This document shows, piece after piece, positions 33,577 to 46,113 of a stretch of DNA of 64,000 nt. The notes beneath the pieces are model-generated. The model saw only the letters and a list, made by a program, of their open reading frames with translations. It was not told the origin of the DNA and did not search any database. The DNA is from Ahaetulla prasina (Eukaryota; Chordata; Lepidosauria; Squamata; Colubridae), in the NCBI RefSeq assembly GCF_028640845.1, contig NC_080542.1:129354580-129418579 (forward strand), given 5' to 3'. How positions within the stretch are numbered: position 1 is the first letter of the stretch; the number at the start of each line of letters is the position of its first letter. The position numbers and the translations under genes are program-made.

Positions 33577-33660
33577 CTCTATACCATTTCAGACAAATCA
33601 TTGTCCAATCTGTTTTTAAAACTTCCAATGTTTGTTGGAGCAACTACAAGTCTTTGAGTT

Positions 33661-34000
33661 TAAGCGTCATTGAATATAATTGTGATTATTTCTGTGTATA
33701 CACATATAGCATCATTCAAGAATTTCAGGGAAATAATTGTGGATGGTAAAGAGTTAAAATCATCCCAAATCCTTGTTTCTCAGGTTGTAGGCTACTTTTG
33801 ATCTTGGCAGCCTACACTTCAGCAAGAATAGAATAGAAGTAGAATTTCTGACAATAATGGGTCCTAAAATAATTAACGTTTCTGTTCATTTTCAAGTTAA
33901 CAGTTTTTCTATCTGAGAAACACAGTATATATGACCCAAACAAGCACATTTCAGTCCTTCCTACTGCAAATATCCTACTTTTCATAGTTGTTACTCCAGT

Positions 34001-34035
<35 letters not shown>

Positions 34036-35118
34036 AAAAAAAAAAAAAAAAGATGCTTAAACTCTTCTTGAGAAAGCAGGCTATTTTTTCAAGACAGTTT
34101 AACATATATAAACAAAATCTGTTGCAATAACTGTGAAATCATTTGCATTCATAATTATAGCTGCTTTTCTCATACACTGCAGTCATATCCAAGAACATAT
34201 TCAAAAATAGAAATGCATTATTTATACTTTATTGTTCAAAATGAATTTTGTTTTATGAAGCTGAAAAGATAAGGAATTAAATTTACTCAAAACAAAAAAC
34301 CTGAAATACCATGATCTGGCAAGGTGATAACAGATCAAAATAATTATTACCATAGTTCCTTTTAAGAGCTGGAGAACTTTTGAAATCAGAAGCACTGTAA
34401 ATGAATGGGAAAAAGGCGCACTAGAAATAACATCATAGTATGTAAATTCTGAGGATGACATTATGCCAGCTGAGGGTCTCTATTGCACCAAAACATCTGA
34501 ATTTTTTATAATGTTTTACATTTTTGATGAACATATCTTACTGAGGAATTACTGTTCCTAGTTTCCAAAATATGCCTGTCATAGAAAGATTAAGATCTGT
34601 GGTTTTTTTTAAAAAGTCTTAAAAGTGATGATAGATTTTGAACTTGATCAGAATTGACCCATTGTTTTAAATATCTTCAGAAAAATAAAACCACATAAGT
34701 AATTTTTTTAAAAAAAATAACTGAAGAATAAAAATGTCCTTATTTCTTGTGGTGATACTGTCATGTTTTCAAATTGCTTTGTACCTATAGCCTATGCCAA
34801 AACTATATATTTTCCATTCCATAAAACTGTAAAATATCTAAGCATCATTACTTTAAGATGTTTCAGAAATATTTTGAATGTTCAAAGTATGTCTCCATTG
34901 AATATGTAGCACAACGGATAGGTATATTTTACTTCCAGGCATAATGCCATAAAATGGATTTTCACACTTTTATGATGCTGGAATGAATCCTGTCAATGGT
35001 TTCTTTGAAAATCCAAAGGTGCTGACAAGGATACATTGATTTAGCCATAATTAATAATGGCTGGATCATATATGTTTGTAACCATATTTGTAAATATCTA
35101 TATGAAGATTGTTAGGAT
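33661..35118. other. Unclassified AT-rich DNA
   Basis: Apart from a CT microsatellite and poly(A) at 34001-34051, no repeat, RNA or exon is recognised. Confidence 0.35.
34001..34051. repeat. (CT)n followed by poly(A)
   Basis: About 16 CT units (34001-34032) run directly into about 19 A residues. Confidence 0.93.
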
Positions 35119-35127
35119 ATCAGTTTA

Positions 35128-35479
35128 AGGTAAAGGTCCCCCTCACATGTGTGCTAGTCATTCTTGATTCTAGGGGGCAGTGTTCATCTCTGTTTCAAAG
35201 CCGAAGAGCTAGCAGTCCGAAGATGTCTCCATGGTCATATGTCCGGCATGACTAAATGCCAAAAGCACACGGAACACTGTTCCCTTCTCACCAACGGTGG
35301 TCCCTATTTTTCTACTTGCATTTTTTAGGTACTTTTGAAGTACTAAGTTGGCAGAAGCTGGGACAAGTAATGGGAGCTTACCCCACTAAGCAGCACTAGG
35401 GATTTGAACCACTGAACTGCCGACCTTTTGATCGACAAGCTCAGTGTCTTAACCACTGAGCCACCACATCTCTTCAGAC
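35128..35479 (-). mobile_element. Intact Sauria-type SINE
   Basis: On the minus strand the copy starts with a tRNA-like head (A-box gtggctcagtggttaag, B-box ggttcaaatcccta), continues through a 200-bp body, and ends in gggacctttacctt, the ACCTTT-type tail of Sauria SINEs. Direct repeats atcagttta (35119-35127 and 35480-35488) are its target duplication. It is the uninterrupted counterpart of 10094-11449. Confidence 0.9.
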
Positions 35480-35488
35480 ATCAGTTTA

Positions 35489-36248
35489 GTGCTTCCTAAT
35501 ATAAGATTAGGATACTAACTGGCATGAGATTATACCTCAAATCTCAGAACTGAATATTTATGAGTCATGTCACACCTTAGAAAAGGTGATACTAAATCAG
35601 AGTCTCATCTTAAGAAAATCTTGTGGAGGCCTAGAATCCATTAAAAACCAGTAAGAGAATAAAACTAAGTAAAAGCAATAACAGCATTTTTTTTTGTAAC
35701 CCTGTAATTCCTTTTTATTGGGGTGGAGTCAAGGTGACTAGATGGAGCTGAGTGCTTACTGGCTGGATGCCCTTCCCAACACCTAAGTGGAGTTTGCAGC
35801 AGATATTTTCTCTGTAAGCCCTGATAGAGAAACAGCTGTCATTGCCTAGCTTTGAACTTTCAAAATTCTGAGTGGGAGGCAAGCAGCTTCACCTCTAGGC
35901 CATTGTGCTGTTCAAAAGCAATAGGCAAAAAAAAAAAGTCATAGAAGCTAAGGACAAAGGGCAAGTGTGGGCTGTGGAATCTTGAGTGTGAGAGCAATAG
36001 CACAATTTAATATGTAATATCAGTAGATAGATGATATCAGGACCAGTCTGGTCTCCAAGAAAGTGTATTCAAAAACTAAGGTGCCACAATAAAGAAGCTC
36101 CTTTTCCTCATACCTATTTAAACTATTTTATCCAACCATGGGATATTAAGACATCCCTTCTACTCTCATAGACTGAGAATAGTGTTCTGTCAAGTTCTGA
36201 AGTTCTATAGTATTAAAGGCCTTCAGCATCAGTACTAAAACCCTAAAT
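35489..36248. other. Unclassified DNA
   Basis: No clear repeat or exon. The stretch 35700-35910 (gtggagtcaaggtgactaga ... ctctaggccattgtgctgtt) may be an old repeat, but I cannot place it. Confidence 0.3.
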
Positions 36249-37400
36249 CAGGGGTCCTCAAACTACGATTTGTGGGCCAGATATGGCCTGCAGAAGCAAT
36301 TAATTCAGCCTGGGCAGGACCATGAGGCTGCCCCACCCACATCACTCCAACCACCCATCGGGCCCCACCCTTTGGCTGAACGCGGGCCTTACTTTCATGG
36401 ACAGCCATGGGGAGCAGAGTGGTGTGAGCCCTGTGGGCTGCAATTGGAAAGGCCAATGGTGGTGGAAGGAAATCCTCTCTGGGCCCGCTGTGCTTGGCTG
36501 AAGGGCCATCTTGGTGTGTGTGTGGACATGACAAGGCTCAGCTGCCTTTCGGGCCCTGCTTTGGGCTGGGCAGTGGTTCAGCTTTCCCGGCTGGCCATGA
36601 CCCCTGATCCCAGCCTGCTCTTCCCTTTCTCCCATGGTTGGTGGAAGAAAGGAAAGTGAGCTGCTGCCGCTCAACCCCACCAGCCCACATCTTGCTCCCT
36701 GCCCAGATTCACCACAGCTGCTGGGCGTCAGTTGCCAGCAGCCAGAGAACACAAGGCTGTGCTTCCTGCATTGCCTCTCTGCCAGCTGGCTTCTCCCACT
36801 GGCCCACGACCTTCAGCTGAGTGCGGGACTTACTTTTCCAGACAGCCACAGTGAGCAGAGTGGTGTGAGTACTGTGGACTGGAACTAGAAAGTAAGGACA
36901 ACAGCAGGGGAGGGGAAATCCACCCCAGACCTGCTGTGCTCGGCCGAAGGGTGGCCTCAGTGGGGCTGTGGATGGTGAGCCTCAACTGCCTTTCGGGCCT
37001 GCTTCTTGGCTTCCACAGGGCCTCCGGGTGCCTGTTGCACACTTGCCCTCCGCTCCGCCTTGGGCCCCATGTCCAGTCTGTGACTGGGGAACACATTGCC
37101 CAGTGCAGCACTCTACCCTGAAGGCCACCTGCTTGTCCACCCACCAGCTGGACTGGCCCAGAAATGGCATATCACTTTGCACTCATCTTTGGCCTCCTCC
37201 CACCTGGCTGCCGGCTTCTTGATATTAGCAGAGGCTACTGGTTGGAGTGAAGGGAACCACAGTGCTGGGGTCCCATGGCTATGAGTGCCAAGGCATAGCT
37301 AGAATTGGAAGAAAAGGCTGCATAGCTGTGGCAGAAGGAACACGAGCAACACTCAGCAACTTGGATGAGAAGGCATGAGCGAGGTGGCAGCTGCTGTAAC
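36249..37400. mobile_element. hAT-like element with 441-bp tandem repeat, right end missing
   Basis: The left end caggggtcctcaaactac is hAT-like, followed by 'gtgggccagatatggcctgc', as in other hAT-type MITEs. No matching right terminal repeat was found, so the right limit is approximate. The interior is GC-rich and contains a direct repeat: gctgaacgcgggccttac (36375) and gctgagtgcgggacttac (36816), 441 bases apart, with long similarity after each. Frames of 104-136 codons on both strands reflect base composition and show no transposase motifs. Confidence 0.6.
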
Positions 37401-39929
37401 TGAGCCCACTGCACCAATTGGAGTAAGGCATTCCCTTTCTAAGAAGAGCTGCATATACTGGACCAAGTAGATCTTGGTCAATTGCACCACAATCCTCTAA
37501 TGGATCTCAAGAAAAAGGGATGAATACATGTGTATATCCTATCCATATATCTTCTCCTTCAATGAGAAGGGATCTTCAATGTCATCCAGAATCAAGAAAC
37601 CAACATTCATGAACTTCCAATCAACCTCTAGACATAATCTCAGTCTGATGACCAGGACTATAGCTGCTGTCATAAGCATATTGATAACATCTAAATTCCT
37701 GAAAATTACTCATAGCTTCTATACATTCTAAGTAGATTTGTAGTAGGTAAGAGCTGAACTGTTTCCCACATTTCCTATGGAAATTTAATGCTTTCAAAAA
37801 GAATTCCTTTTACTAAATTTTCTACAATCCAGTTAGTAAGTAGCACAGCATGAATTTTCAACCTACTTATTTTTATAGGTTGAAAAGGAGAGAAGTAGTA
37901 GCTGACCTCAAATTCTCATGATTTCCAATATATGAAATAGTCAGAAGTTACTGTAATAATTCTCTCTAGGAATTCAAACTGCACTTAGGAACTCTCATGG
38001 GAAGCTCAATGACTGCCTGAGTAGCTTTTATTGCAGGACTACTCTGCAGACCTAGTAATGACTAGGATCAGCATATAAGAATCTAGTTATATATAACTTC
38101 ATCCTCAAAATGTTAACATCTGAGTTTCTTTTTCCCACCCTTTTCCTGCCTGTTATGGCTAGGAGGGTGACCATTATAGCCTATTATCGTAGAGGGGGAA
38201 TCTATAATATGACCAGCTTGCTAGAGACGCTTATATCTGGCACAAGTCCGCTAGCATGTGAAGAACAACTTTCAACTATACATATTCACAATGCAGAAAA
38301 AAAGCAAGAGAGACTTTGCTTGTTGTTGCATGCTCTAACAACTTTCAATAATATATAAACTCATCATCTCTTCTAACTTTTGAGTGTCCTGCTAGTTCTA
38401 CATCAGAAACTTATGATTCAAGTTTCCAATCTGAACAAATCTTAGGTCTTATACATTTAAAATTTATGAAGTGAATATTTGTAGCCTAACATTGCTGAAA
38501 AGAGAATACTTGAGAATATGATTTAGAAAGATCATTCTTTGGATCTTAGAATATCTTACAAAGCAAGTTTCCAGTTTATTGGGATTGCTACTTTACATTA
38601 TGTGAAGACATGGCATTATTCCAATAAGAAGAATAATGTTATATGCTTGGACTTACGAAGGAAGAAAATGTAATGGCTTAGCTGGATGTCACCCAATTGT
38701 GACAGATCATATCTCTCTGCTGGTAGCAGCCACTTGTCATGTCCTTCCTTCTGAGAATCCAAGACAGATGGCTAACAGAATAGCTGAAAAACTGTTCTAT
38801 ATATAGAGAAACCTATACACAGACACACACACACACAGAGAGAAGTTTTTATTTTATCACTGTGGCTTTATTACTCTAACTTTAATTTCTATCTGTAATT
38901 ATTTTTTAAAAATGTAAATGGCTGCACAAAGTACTGTCATTTTGATTTTTATAATCATATAATACAATTTGAGGGAAGTTTGGTAAGCATTTACTCTTCC
39001 TACTTACTTTCTAGAACTCTTTTAACTGAACTCATGTGATGTAGTTGTAAAATTAGAGTTACAAAATCATGGCTTGGACTGCAAAGTACCAAACTTTAGA
39101 AAAATAAGATTTGGCTTTGTATACAAATATAAATTCTTTTAACAATCCTGGAGAACTACTTTTAGGACCAATGGCTCTTCACAGTGCACTGTTGCCAACC
39201 TATTGCTGCTTAAGCCTGATGAAAACCTTCTAAGTGACAATGATGAAAGAGGAAATGAAGTGTTTAGTCTCAGACATTTAAGCTGAATCCAGACAGGCAA
39301 AATATACAATAATTTACCCATAATGGAGAAAGAATAAGGTAGAGGAATGTACTTTCCTAGAAGGCAACCAAATTTAGTGTGCAATGGATCCCGCATGTAG
39401 TCCAAAAAACAAACAAACAACAACAACAAAAACCCTGATGGGGCAGAATTGTTATTCCATTTTGAACTGAAGAAAATCAGACTTGTTAGAATACAGTATA
39501 CGTCTTCATAGTCCACCGGTTTGTCAGTCCCGATGATTTCACGGCTTCTTTTATCAACAGTGCATTCTCGCTCTGTCTTTGTAGATTCTAAATTTTTAAA
39601 TGCTTGCCTTTCAATCTAGGATATAGAAGTACAAGCTAATTGCTTGTCACTACTGCAACAATCAAATATCCAAGGCTGCAGAAGATCTGGAGAAAACTGG
39701 CAATAACATTTTTGTCTGGGTGAAATTGATAGAGGAGTTGTCCTCTACAAGATGTGGATTTACATTCTTCCTTGTTATTTGACAAGTAAGTATACTTCAG
39801 GATCTGGATTATTTTCTTCTTCTTCTCATACATTTGTTTTAGATTAAGACACCATCACTATTGGAGTTTCATATATTTAACTTTAATAAATCTTTTCTTA
39901 GTTGCCACATCTGTTTCACGTGAACAGTT
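37401..39929. other. Long AT-rich non-coding stretch
   Basis: About 2.5 kb without a recognised exon or transposon. The 125-codon minus frame at 39139-39516 has no domain. Short simple repeats occur (CA at 38824-38838, AAC at 39411-39433). Conserved non-coding elements cannot be excluded. Confidence 0.35.
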
Positions 39930-40545
39930 AAAGAATCCAAGATTTATTTATTATTTATGAATTAAATTTATTTGCTGCTCATCCTGCCTAGAGGCAAGGC
40001 TTGGTGACTTATAAACATGTATTAGCAACAACAACAACAAAAATAACTTTAAAATTGACTTACAATTAATACAGATGGGAAGGAAGGGAGCAAGATATGC
40101 ATAAAGTGTCAGTCCATTAACCACCCCAGTATGACACGCATCCATCCAGACTCCAGGTCAATTGGCAAAGTTAGGTTTGAGGTCTTTCTGAAAAGCCAAG
40201 TAGATGACAATGGATCTCACCTTGAGAAGTACAATGTTCCACAGGGAGGGAGCCAAAGCAGAAAAGGCTGTTTTCTTGGACCTTACCAGGTGAGGTCCTT
40301 GACCAATGGTGTTCATAGCAGGCCCCTTCTTCCCTTTTGTGTAAAATGGGCCAATCTCATGAGTTGTGTGTGACACGATTCCTGAGGTAACTGGGGCCCA
40401 TGTCATAAAAGGCTTTAAAAGTAATAACTTTAAAAAGAGTAACCAGAAAAAGAGTTTCTTTCCCTTTTTACTTTCTATTTTCTTCTGGAGATTACACATG
40501 TCCCATATTTCCTTTTGCAAAGGAGCCCAGATCACCATTGCCTAA
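39930..40545 (-). mobile_element. Old L2-like LINE 3' end
   Basis: In reverse, a tail (ttattatttatgaattaaat reversed) follows degenerate sequence for the L2 C-terminus: 40230-40270 'ttccacagggagggagccaa' is the 'LWNxLP/APxxW' region, and 40385-40425 'cccatgtcataaaaggctttaaa' is the segment before it. The frame is broken (40158-40538 minus is partly open by chance). Confidence 0.6.
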
Positions 40546-41916
40546 ACAGTTGCAATGAGCAGTTGTAATTTCTCTGCGATCTGAAAGAGAAATTAGAAAT
40601 CTTTACATATGAAATCTGTTACACAAATTTTGCATAGATACTGCAGAAAATTCAGCAGGCTATTTAAATTTTTTTAATTTGTTTTTCACATTTCTGAACC
40701 TCCCATTTCCCTCAGACTAACATTTAAATGACTGAATCATTTAAATTATCTCTCTAATATTGAATCTATTTGACCAGAGTCAACTAAATTGGAAAGAAAA
40801 TATGAGAAAGCAGTTTTAGGAGAGGGCTGATGCTGGAAAAGAACCATGTGGGTTTTTTTTTTTAAATATACTTAAGGAGGCAATTCTTTCTTTCCCTGAA
40901 AATAAAACATTCAAAAGATTGAGAATATTTGAACAAAATGTGTTTATGTGTTTGTGTATGTTATGAGCTTTGTTGGTTTGTTAGAGTTTATTTTAGAAAT
41001 GTATGTCTCTTAGGAAAAGAGGACACGGAAATAGTTATTGTAGGGTTCTTTTGCTCTCCACTATTTCCAACTATTCCTTTTACCCAAAACACAATATATT
41101 TCTTTAACTACTGCATCTTATGAGAATATAAATCATCATGTCTGAGTATTTTGTCAGCAATTATATAAAAATACTTAAATGGACTTAAATGGACTCATTC
41201 TCTACTCAACAATAAATAGACTGAATATTTAAAAGGAAAATACTCGGTATGCTAGCTAAACACTAATCCTTTCCTACTGCAGAGTTGCTTTGTTATTGGA
41301 TTGGGTCTCTCTTCCACCTTGCTGAATTGCACTTTTAGGCTTGGCTCAGGGGTAGATGAGCTTCAATATTCTGGCAATGGCCAAAATCAAAAACACTGTT
41401 TCTAACAAGCAGCATTCCTCTAGAGAAAATGGCACCCTTTCTTCTTCCTCCTTTTTCCTTTTGTATCCTCCAAGTTGCTAAGCCATCATATACACGTGGT
41501 GATGTGGAAAACCATATGATGAAATAAGAACAGAGAACTCATTTTCTTTCAGAAGCTATGAAATGTTTCTTTGTCTATTTCTTGCATTTTTCCCCTCAGA
41601 CTCAATTCCCGCAAAACAAACAAAAAAAAAAACCAAAAAAACACCACACCACAAACCCTCACATATCTTTCTCTTAAACTAGTCCATTAGTCTTCCTATT
41701 CTTTCCTTGTATAATCAGCCTCTGATTAACTCTGTGGACTTAGATTTCCAAATTAAGCTGAAAACTGTTAGCATGTTTAAACTTTTTATTAGTTTGGTAA
41801 AGATCTTCACATCACATTTCCATTACTTATTCGTTGAATTCAATGTATTAAACTGCCCGTAGAGTATTAACTGCTTAAGATTGTTGTGTTAACTTGTAAA
41901 TGACTAATTGTAACTA
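40546..41916. other. Unclassified AT-rich DNA
   Basis: No gene or clear repeat recognised. An AC-rich stretch at 41615-41655 is low complexity. Confidence 0.35.
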
Positions 41917-42911
41917 CAGATAGTTCTTGATTTACAGCAGTTCTGCAGTAGTGGCGAATAATGGCAGTCAATGACATGATCCCAAATTCTTAACCTCTAC
42001 CCATTCTGACACCAATCACACACTTTGATTGGAGCAACACAAAAATAATCAGCCACTATCCACCACACTCTTGAGTTCATCAAATCCTGGTACTCCACAA
42101 GCAATTCCATCAACAGACATATTGACCTACAACTAGCCTATGAGCCCCTCAGACTCCAAATCAACCACACAGCTAACCAGAGACAGCATCAACCCTCAAC
42201 TAACCCATACAAGCCCTCCCAACCAGCCCTTCATCTTCTAATGACCCTCACCTGATGTATCCTCTTCTTCATAAGACCCACCACAAGACTCCCACTGATG
42301 AATGACTACAAGATCTATTACAAGACCCTCACTTGACACACACACACCTCACTCATCATAAGATACATTACAAGACTCTCACTTGCCACACCCATACCTG
42401 GCCAATCACAAGTTCTTGAGTACATGTAGTTCTTATCAGCAGAACACTGACATCCCCTAAACTCCTCTAAAATGTTACCTAGCCTGGTAATGATATGTTC
42501 AGAAACCAACCTACAAGCTTGGAAAACGAACCTTCACCCTCATTACAACTCATTTAGTGACCAAAGTTATGACACTGAAAATGTGACTTATGACTGTTTT
42601 TCAGTTACAATCTTTACAGCTTCCCATGATCATGCGATCAAAATTCAGATGCTTGGCAACTGGTTCATATTTATGACCATTGCTGTGTCCCAAAATTATG
42701 TGATCACCTTTTTTTGAGACCTTCTCACAAACAAGTCAATGGGGAAGCCAGATTCACTTAACAATTGGGTAATTAACTTATTAACTGCAGTGATTGACTC
42801 AACAACAGTGGCAAGAAAGGTTGTAAAATGGGGCAAAACTCACTTAGTAAATGTCTCATTTAACAACAGAAACGTTAGGCTCAATTGTGGTCATAAATTG
42901 AAGAGTACCTA
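41917..42911 (-). mobile_element. TA-flanked Tigger-like MITE split by a Penelope element
   Basis: The left end cagatagttcttgatttaca (41917-41936, preceded by TA) and the right part 42548-42911 (catttagtgaccaaag ... ggcaagaaaggttgtaaaat ... attgaagagtacct) are the two parts of one minus-strand copy of the family best seen at 50045-50432. The join 'gatttaca|actcatttag' restores the expected reading. Frames at 42472-43020 on the + strand are antisense by-products. Confidence 0.8.
41937..42547 (+). mobile_element. Penelope-like element, GIY-YIG C-terminus and 3' UTR
   Basis: Codons at about 42020-42170 read HFDWSNTKII..., then, after a one-base frame change, EFIKSWYSTSNSINRHIDL and QLAYEPLRL. 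This is the C-terminal part of the GIY-YIG endonuclease region of Penelope-like retroelements (compare the xGHxFDWxxTxII and INRHxD patterns of the family). The rest is a C/A-rich 3' UTR with repeated 'cacaagactc' and 'acaagacctc' phrases. RT is absent, so the copy is 5'-truncated and dead. The family differs from the 44940-45782 copy. The possible target duplication ttaca is short and uncertain. Confidence 0.72.
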
Positions 42912-43979
42912 TCAAATGATTATGTCATTATCTTATAATCAAATTAGCTTCAAGTATCATTTTATATATTATGTTGGTTGGTTATTCATTATGATTTTGT
43001 TTTTGGGATTCAGAAACTGATGAGCTTATTTAATTACCTACTGTATTCAATCACCCAAAAACTGATTTTGAGAAAGGAAGAATTCATTAAACTTACCTTT
43101 AAGCGATTAAGCGCCTCAATCAATGATCAAAGTCTTTGTTCTAATGCTGCAGAAAGATAAGAGTTTAACTTAAGGAACACACTGTCAAGGATTACATTAC
43201 CTCTTCCAATGTAGGCTGATTTTTATTTTACTTGATATATAGCTTACATCCAGGACCTTTTGAGTTTTCAGAGCCTGAAATCAAGGTTTGTTTCATGTGA
43301 AATTAAACTCAAAGGTTATTTCATACAAAAACAGTTGAGAAATAGATATAGATTTAGAAACAAGCATGAGAGAAAGATACAGGTTCTGTGTCTCATCCTT
43401 TTCACTCCAAGTAATAGCTAAGATTTGCTTTTGAAGACAGCTACAAGGGCTCCAGGTTTGTGTGAGAAATAAAGTACTTTGAATTAGCCTCTAGCTTTTC
43501 CCTCTGAAACTGAAAACTTATTTCCAGAACTGTTTAGTAATGCCCTGTATCCAGATTGCTAGCCCCACTTATTATTAAAATTCATGTTTCCTTTCTGGCT
43601 TTTTAGCTCCAATCATAATTTCTGAATCAGTATCACTGGAATTCGGGATACAATTCAGTGGTATAAGTAGTAGCCAAAGGAAAATCAGCTGATAGCCCAG
43701 GGTTCAATTTAAGAACAGAAGTATTCATGACAAAAGGAGAAGACAATATGTTTGAACAATTACTTCCATAGCCTTTAGACTCTTAATGTCTAAAATACAG
43801 AAGTTAGTCAAGACTGTGTTTGTTCAATAGCATCTTTTAGCAACTTCTACAATCTTTCAGCTACTATTTTGCCATAATAACAGTGGAAAGATCTCCTTTG
43901 AATCATTTCAGCACAGAAATAGTATGAAAATGCCATAAGTTGCTACTGGGAATTGGGTTACAACTATCTTAAGTAAGAA
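42912..43979. other. Unclassified AT-rich DNA
   Basis: No gene or repeat recognised. Confidence 0.35.
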
Positions 43980-44460
43980 AGTTTTTTTAAGATATATTTT
44001 TATTGTTTACATATGAATATATGGAATAGTGTAATTGTCCTGGCATTCCACTTACCCTAAAACAAAAGTTAAAAAACAAAACCAGAATAACATATATACT
44101 ATTTTAAACAGTGCTACGATAGTTTCTGACCTTCATATTTAGCATATCAACTTATCTATCATTCTAATGGTCATATTCCTATATCGATATTAAAAATAAT
44201 ATCTCTTTCCATATCCACTTAACCTGATTCTTTCGCATTCCAACTTCTACCTCATGTTTCTAACCATTGATAGAATCTATTCCATGCTGAATAGTATTCT
44301 GTATCTTCTTTATCTTTTATTTTTAGCGTTAGTCTGTCCATTTCCACACAGTCTAGTATCTTCCTTATTGCCTCCTCCTCTGAAGGGGTGTTTTCATTCT
44401 TCCACTGTTGCACATATACATATACAATTCTTGCTGTGGAAAGAAAGTTTTACTGTTATA
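43980..44460 (-). mobile_element. L1 LINE 3' end (minus)
   Basis: Read on the minus strand, 44455-44250 encodes, with one frameshift, ARIVYV..QQWKNENTPSEE and EAIRKILDCVEMDRLTLK, clearly related to the L1 ORF2 C-terminus in the + strand copy at 44627-44854. A 3' UTR follows down to about 43980. It lies about 110 bp from the + strand L1 and in opposite orientation. Confidence 0.78.
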
Positions 44461-44902
44461 GTGAAATCAATCTCAAGCTAAGACAGCCTTGGATCTTGCT
44501 TTCCAGAAGAGAAAACTCTTTTAGAATTGTTGTAATTAGACTACACTCACTTGGAAGGAGTCCTCTGCTTGAAAGAACATAGAGACCCTTAATCAACATA
44601 TAGACTGGAGACCAGAAACCTTCCTGTTGGGAATATTTAACACGAAATATAGTAAGGAAATAGGATACTTAATTTTACATATAATAACAGCAGCCAGAAT
44701 AGTTTACGCACAGAAATGGAAAAACGAGAATATAGCAACAGAGGAGGAGGTGATAAACAAAATCTTGGAATGTGCTGAGATGGACAAACTATCAAAGAAG
44801 TTAAAAGAAAAAAGAAGAGTCAGAGTACTACATAATATGGAACAAATTGTATAATTGGCTAGAGACTAGAAACACTATATGATGAAAAAAGATGAAAAGC
44901 TT

Positions 44903-44936
44903 TATATTTATATTTATATTTATATATATATATATG
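44903..44936. repeat. TATATT/TA simple repeat
   Basis: Repeats of tatatt followed by (TA)n lie at the left edge of the Penelope-like sequence. Confidence 0.8.
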
Positions 44937-44939
44937 TTT

Positions 44940-46072
44940 TTTGAGTTTTTTGCGGGTGTTTGTATGTAGGTCTTTCGTTATTCGGGTTTTCTCCCACGTA
45001 AAATTGGAGGTGTCTTGGCGACGTCATTCGTCATCTTCAAGCTTCAGCTTCGTGCTTCTGGGAGCAATGTGTAATTGCAGCTGTTTCTTCCTTTTTAACT
45101 GCTAGTGGGGGTTTGAACTGATTGGGTGGGAGCTTGGCTGTGCTCTGATTGGATGGGGTTTTTTTGTGCTCTGATTGGCTGGGGGTGTGTCCTGTTTGGG
45201 TGGGGGCTTGGTTGTGCTCAGATTAGTCTGAGTTGCAGGGGGATTTGAGCTAGTGAGCTGCATTGCCGTTGCCTGGCTTCGCGTTCGTGGTCGTGCCACA
45301 TCTTCACAGTCGGTGTCAGTCTGCTGCATGTATGGATTGGAGGGATTTGAAATGACTAATGTTGCAGCTGCGGTCTGGCTTCTGGTCCTTGGTCATGCTT
45401 CACGATCAGTGCGGGCCTGGGTCTGCCCTCTGGGCGGATATGTGGTGGCGACATCCTGTGTGGACCTCACGAGTATGGGTCTGGCGTCATTCCTTGTGCC
45501 AGGGACTCATTTGTCAACAAGGGCGGGTTTCCAAATGGCTGGTAGGCGGGAAGTATCATCTCGTTTGTTCATGCTGTGTGGGTGTTTTTCTATCTCGATG
45601 GCTTCTCTGATTATTCTGTTGTTAAAGTGTTCAGTTTTGGCGATAGTTCTGGTCTTTTTAAAGTCAATATCGTGTCCTGTGTCTTTAAGGTGTTGGACCA
45701 GGGAAGAAGTTCGTTCCTCTTTTTTGACTGAGTTCTTGTGAAGATGTGGCACGATCACGAACGCGAAGCCAGGAAACGGCAATGCAGCTCACCAGCTCAA
45801 ATCCCTCTGCAACTCAGACTAATATGACCACAACCAAGCCCCCACCCCCAGCCAATCAGAGCACAAACCCCCCCCTCGAATCAGAGCACAGCCAAGCTCC
45901 CACCCAATCAGTTCAAACCCCCACTATCAGTTAAAAAGGAAGAAACAGCTGCAATCACACATTGCTCCCAGAAGCACGAAGCTGAAGCCTGAAGATGACA
46001 AATGAGACTTCATCGAAACGTCGCCAAGACACCTCCAATTTTACGTGGGAGAAAACTCAAATAACCAAAGAC

Positions 46073-46078
<6 letters not shown>
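44940..46078 (-). mobile_element. Penelope-like element with inverted 3' arms
   Basis: The minus strand from 45782 encodes about 90 residues: SSLVQHLKDTGHDIDFKKT, RTIAKTEHFNNRIIREAIEI and EKHPHSMNKRDDTSRLPAIW, the C-terminus of the GIY-YIG endonuclease domain of a Penelope-like element. After its stop comes a long 3' UTR to about 44940. From 45738 the + strand carries the same UTR in the opposite direction to 46078, so 44960-45312 and 45738-46075 are inverted arms around the coding remnant. The RT and the N-terminal GIY-YIG residues are missing. Inverted or tandem end repeats are known for Penelope elements. It is nested in an L1. Confidence 0.82.

Positions 46079-46111
<33 letters not shown>
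46072..46111. repeat. (CA)n microsatellite
   Basis: About 20 CA units begin at the end of the + strand Penelope arm (cctacacacac) and run into L1 3' UTR sequence. It probably grew from the element's end. Confidence 0.93.

Positions 46112-46113
<2 letters not shown>

Larger units (their letters stand above)
32163..33660 (-). mobile_element. CR1 3' end holding two MITEs
   Basis: The right flank (33585-33660: ccatttcagacaaatcattg, then ccaatctgtttttaaaactt) and left flank (32163-32241: ggaataacagagttggaaag, then gtctgctagtccaaccca) join into a normal CR1 3' end on the minus strand. The break is at the CR1 motif 'ctctatacc', where both MITEs are inserted. About 150 bp of CR1 remain. Confidence 0.85.

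Noticed and set aside
36342..36752. Overlapping frames of 129 and 136 codons on both strands
   Set aside because: They lie within a GC-rich hAT-like element. No transposase signature (such as the hAT dimerisation region) is visible.
44627..44854. 75-codon host gene
   Set aside because: It matches the L1 ORF2 C-terminus and sits within an 18-base target duplication.
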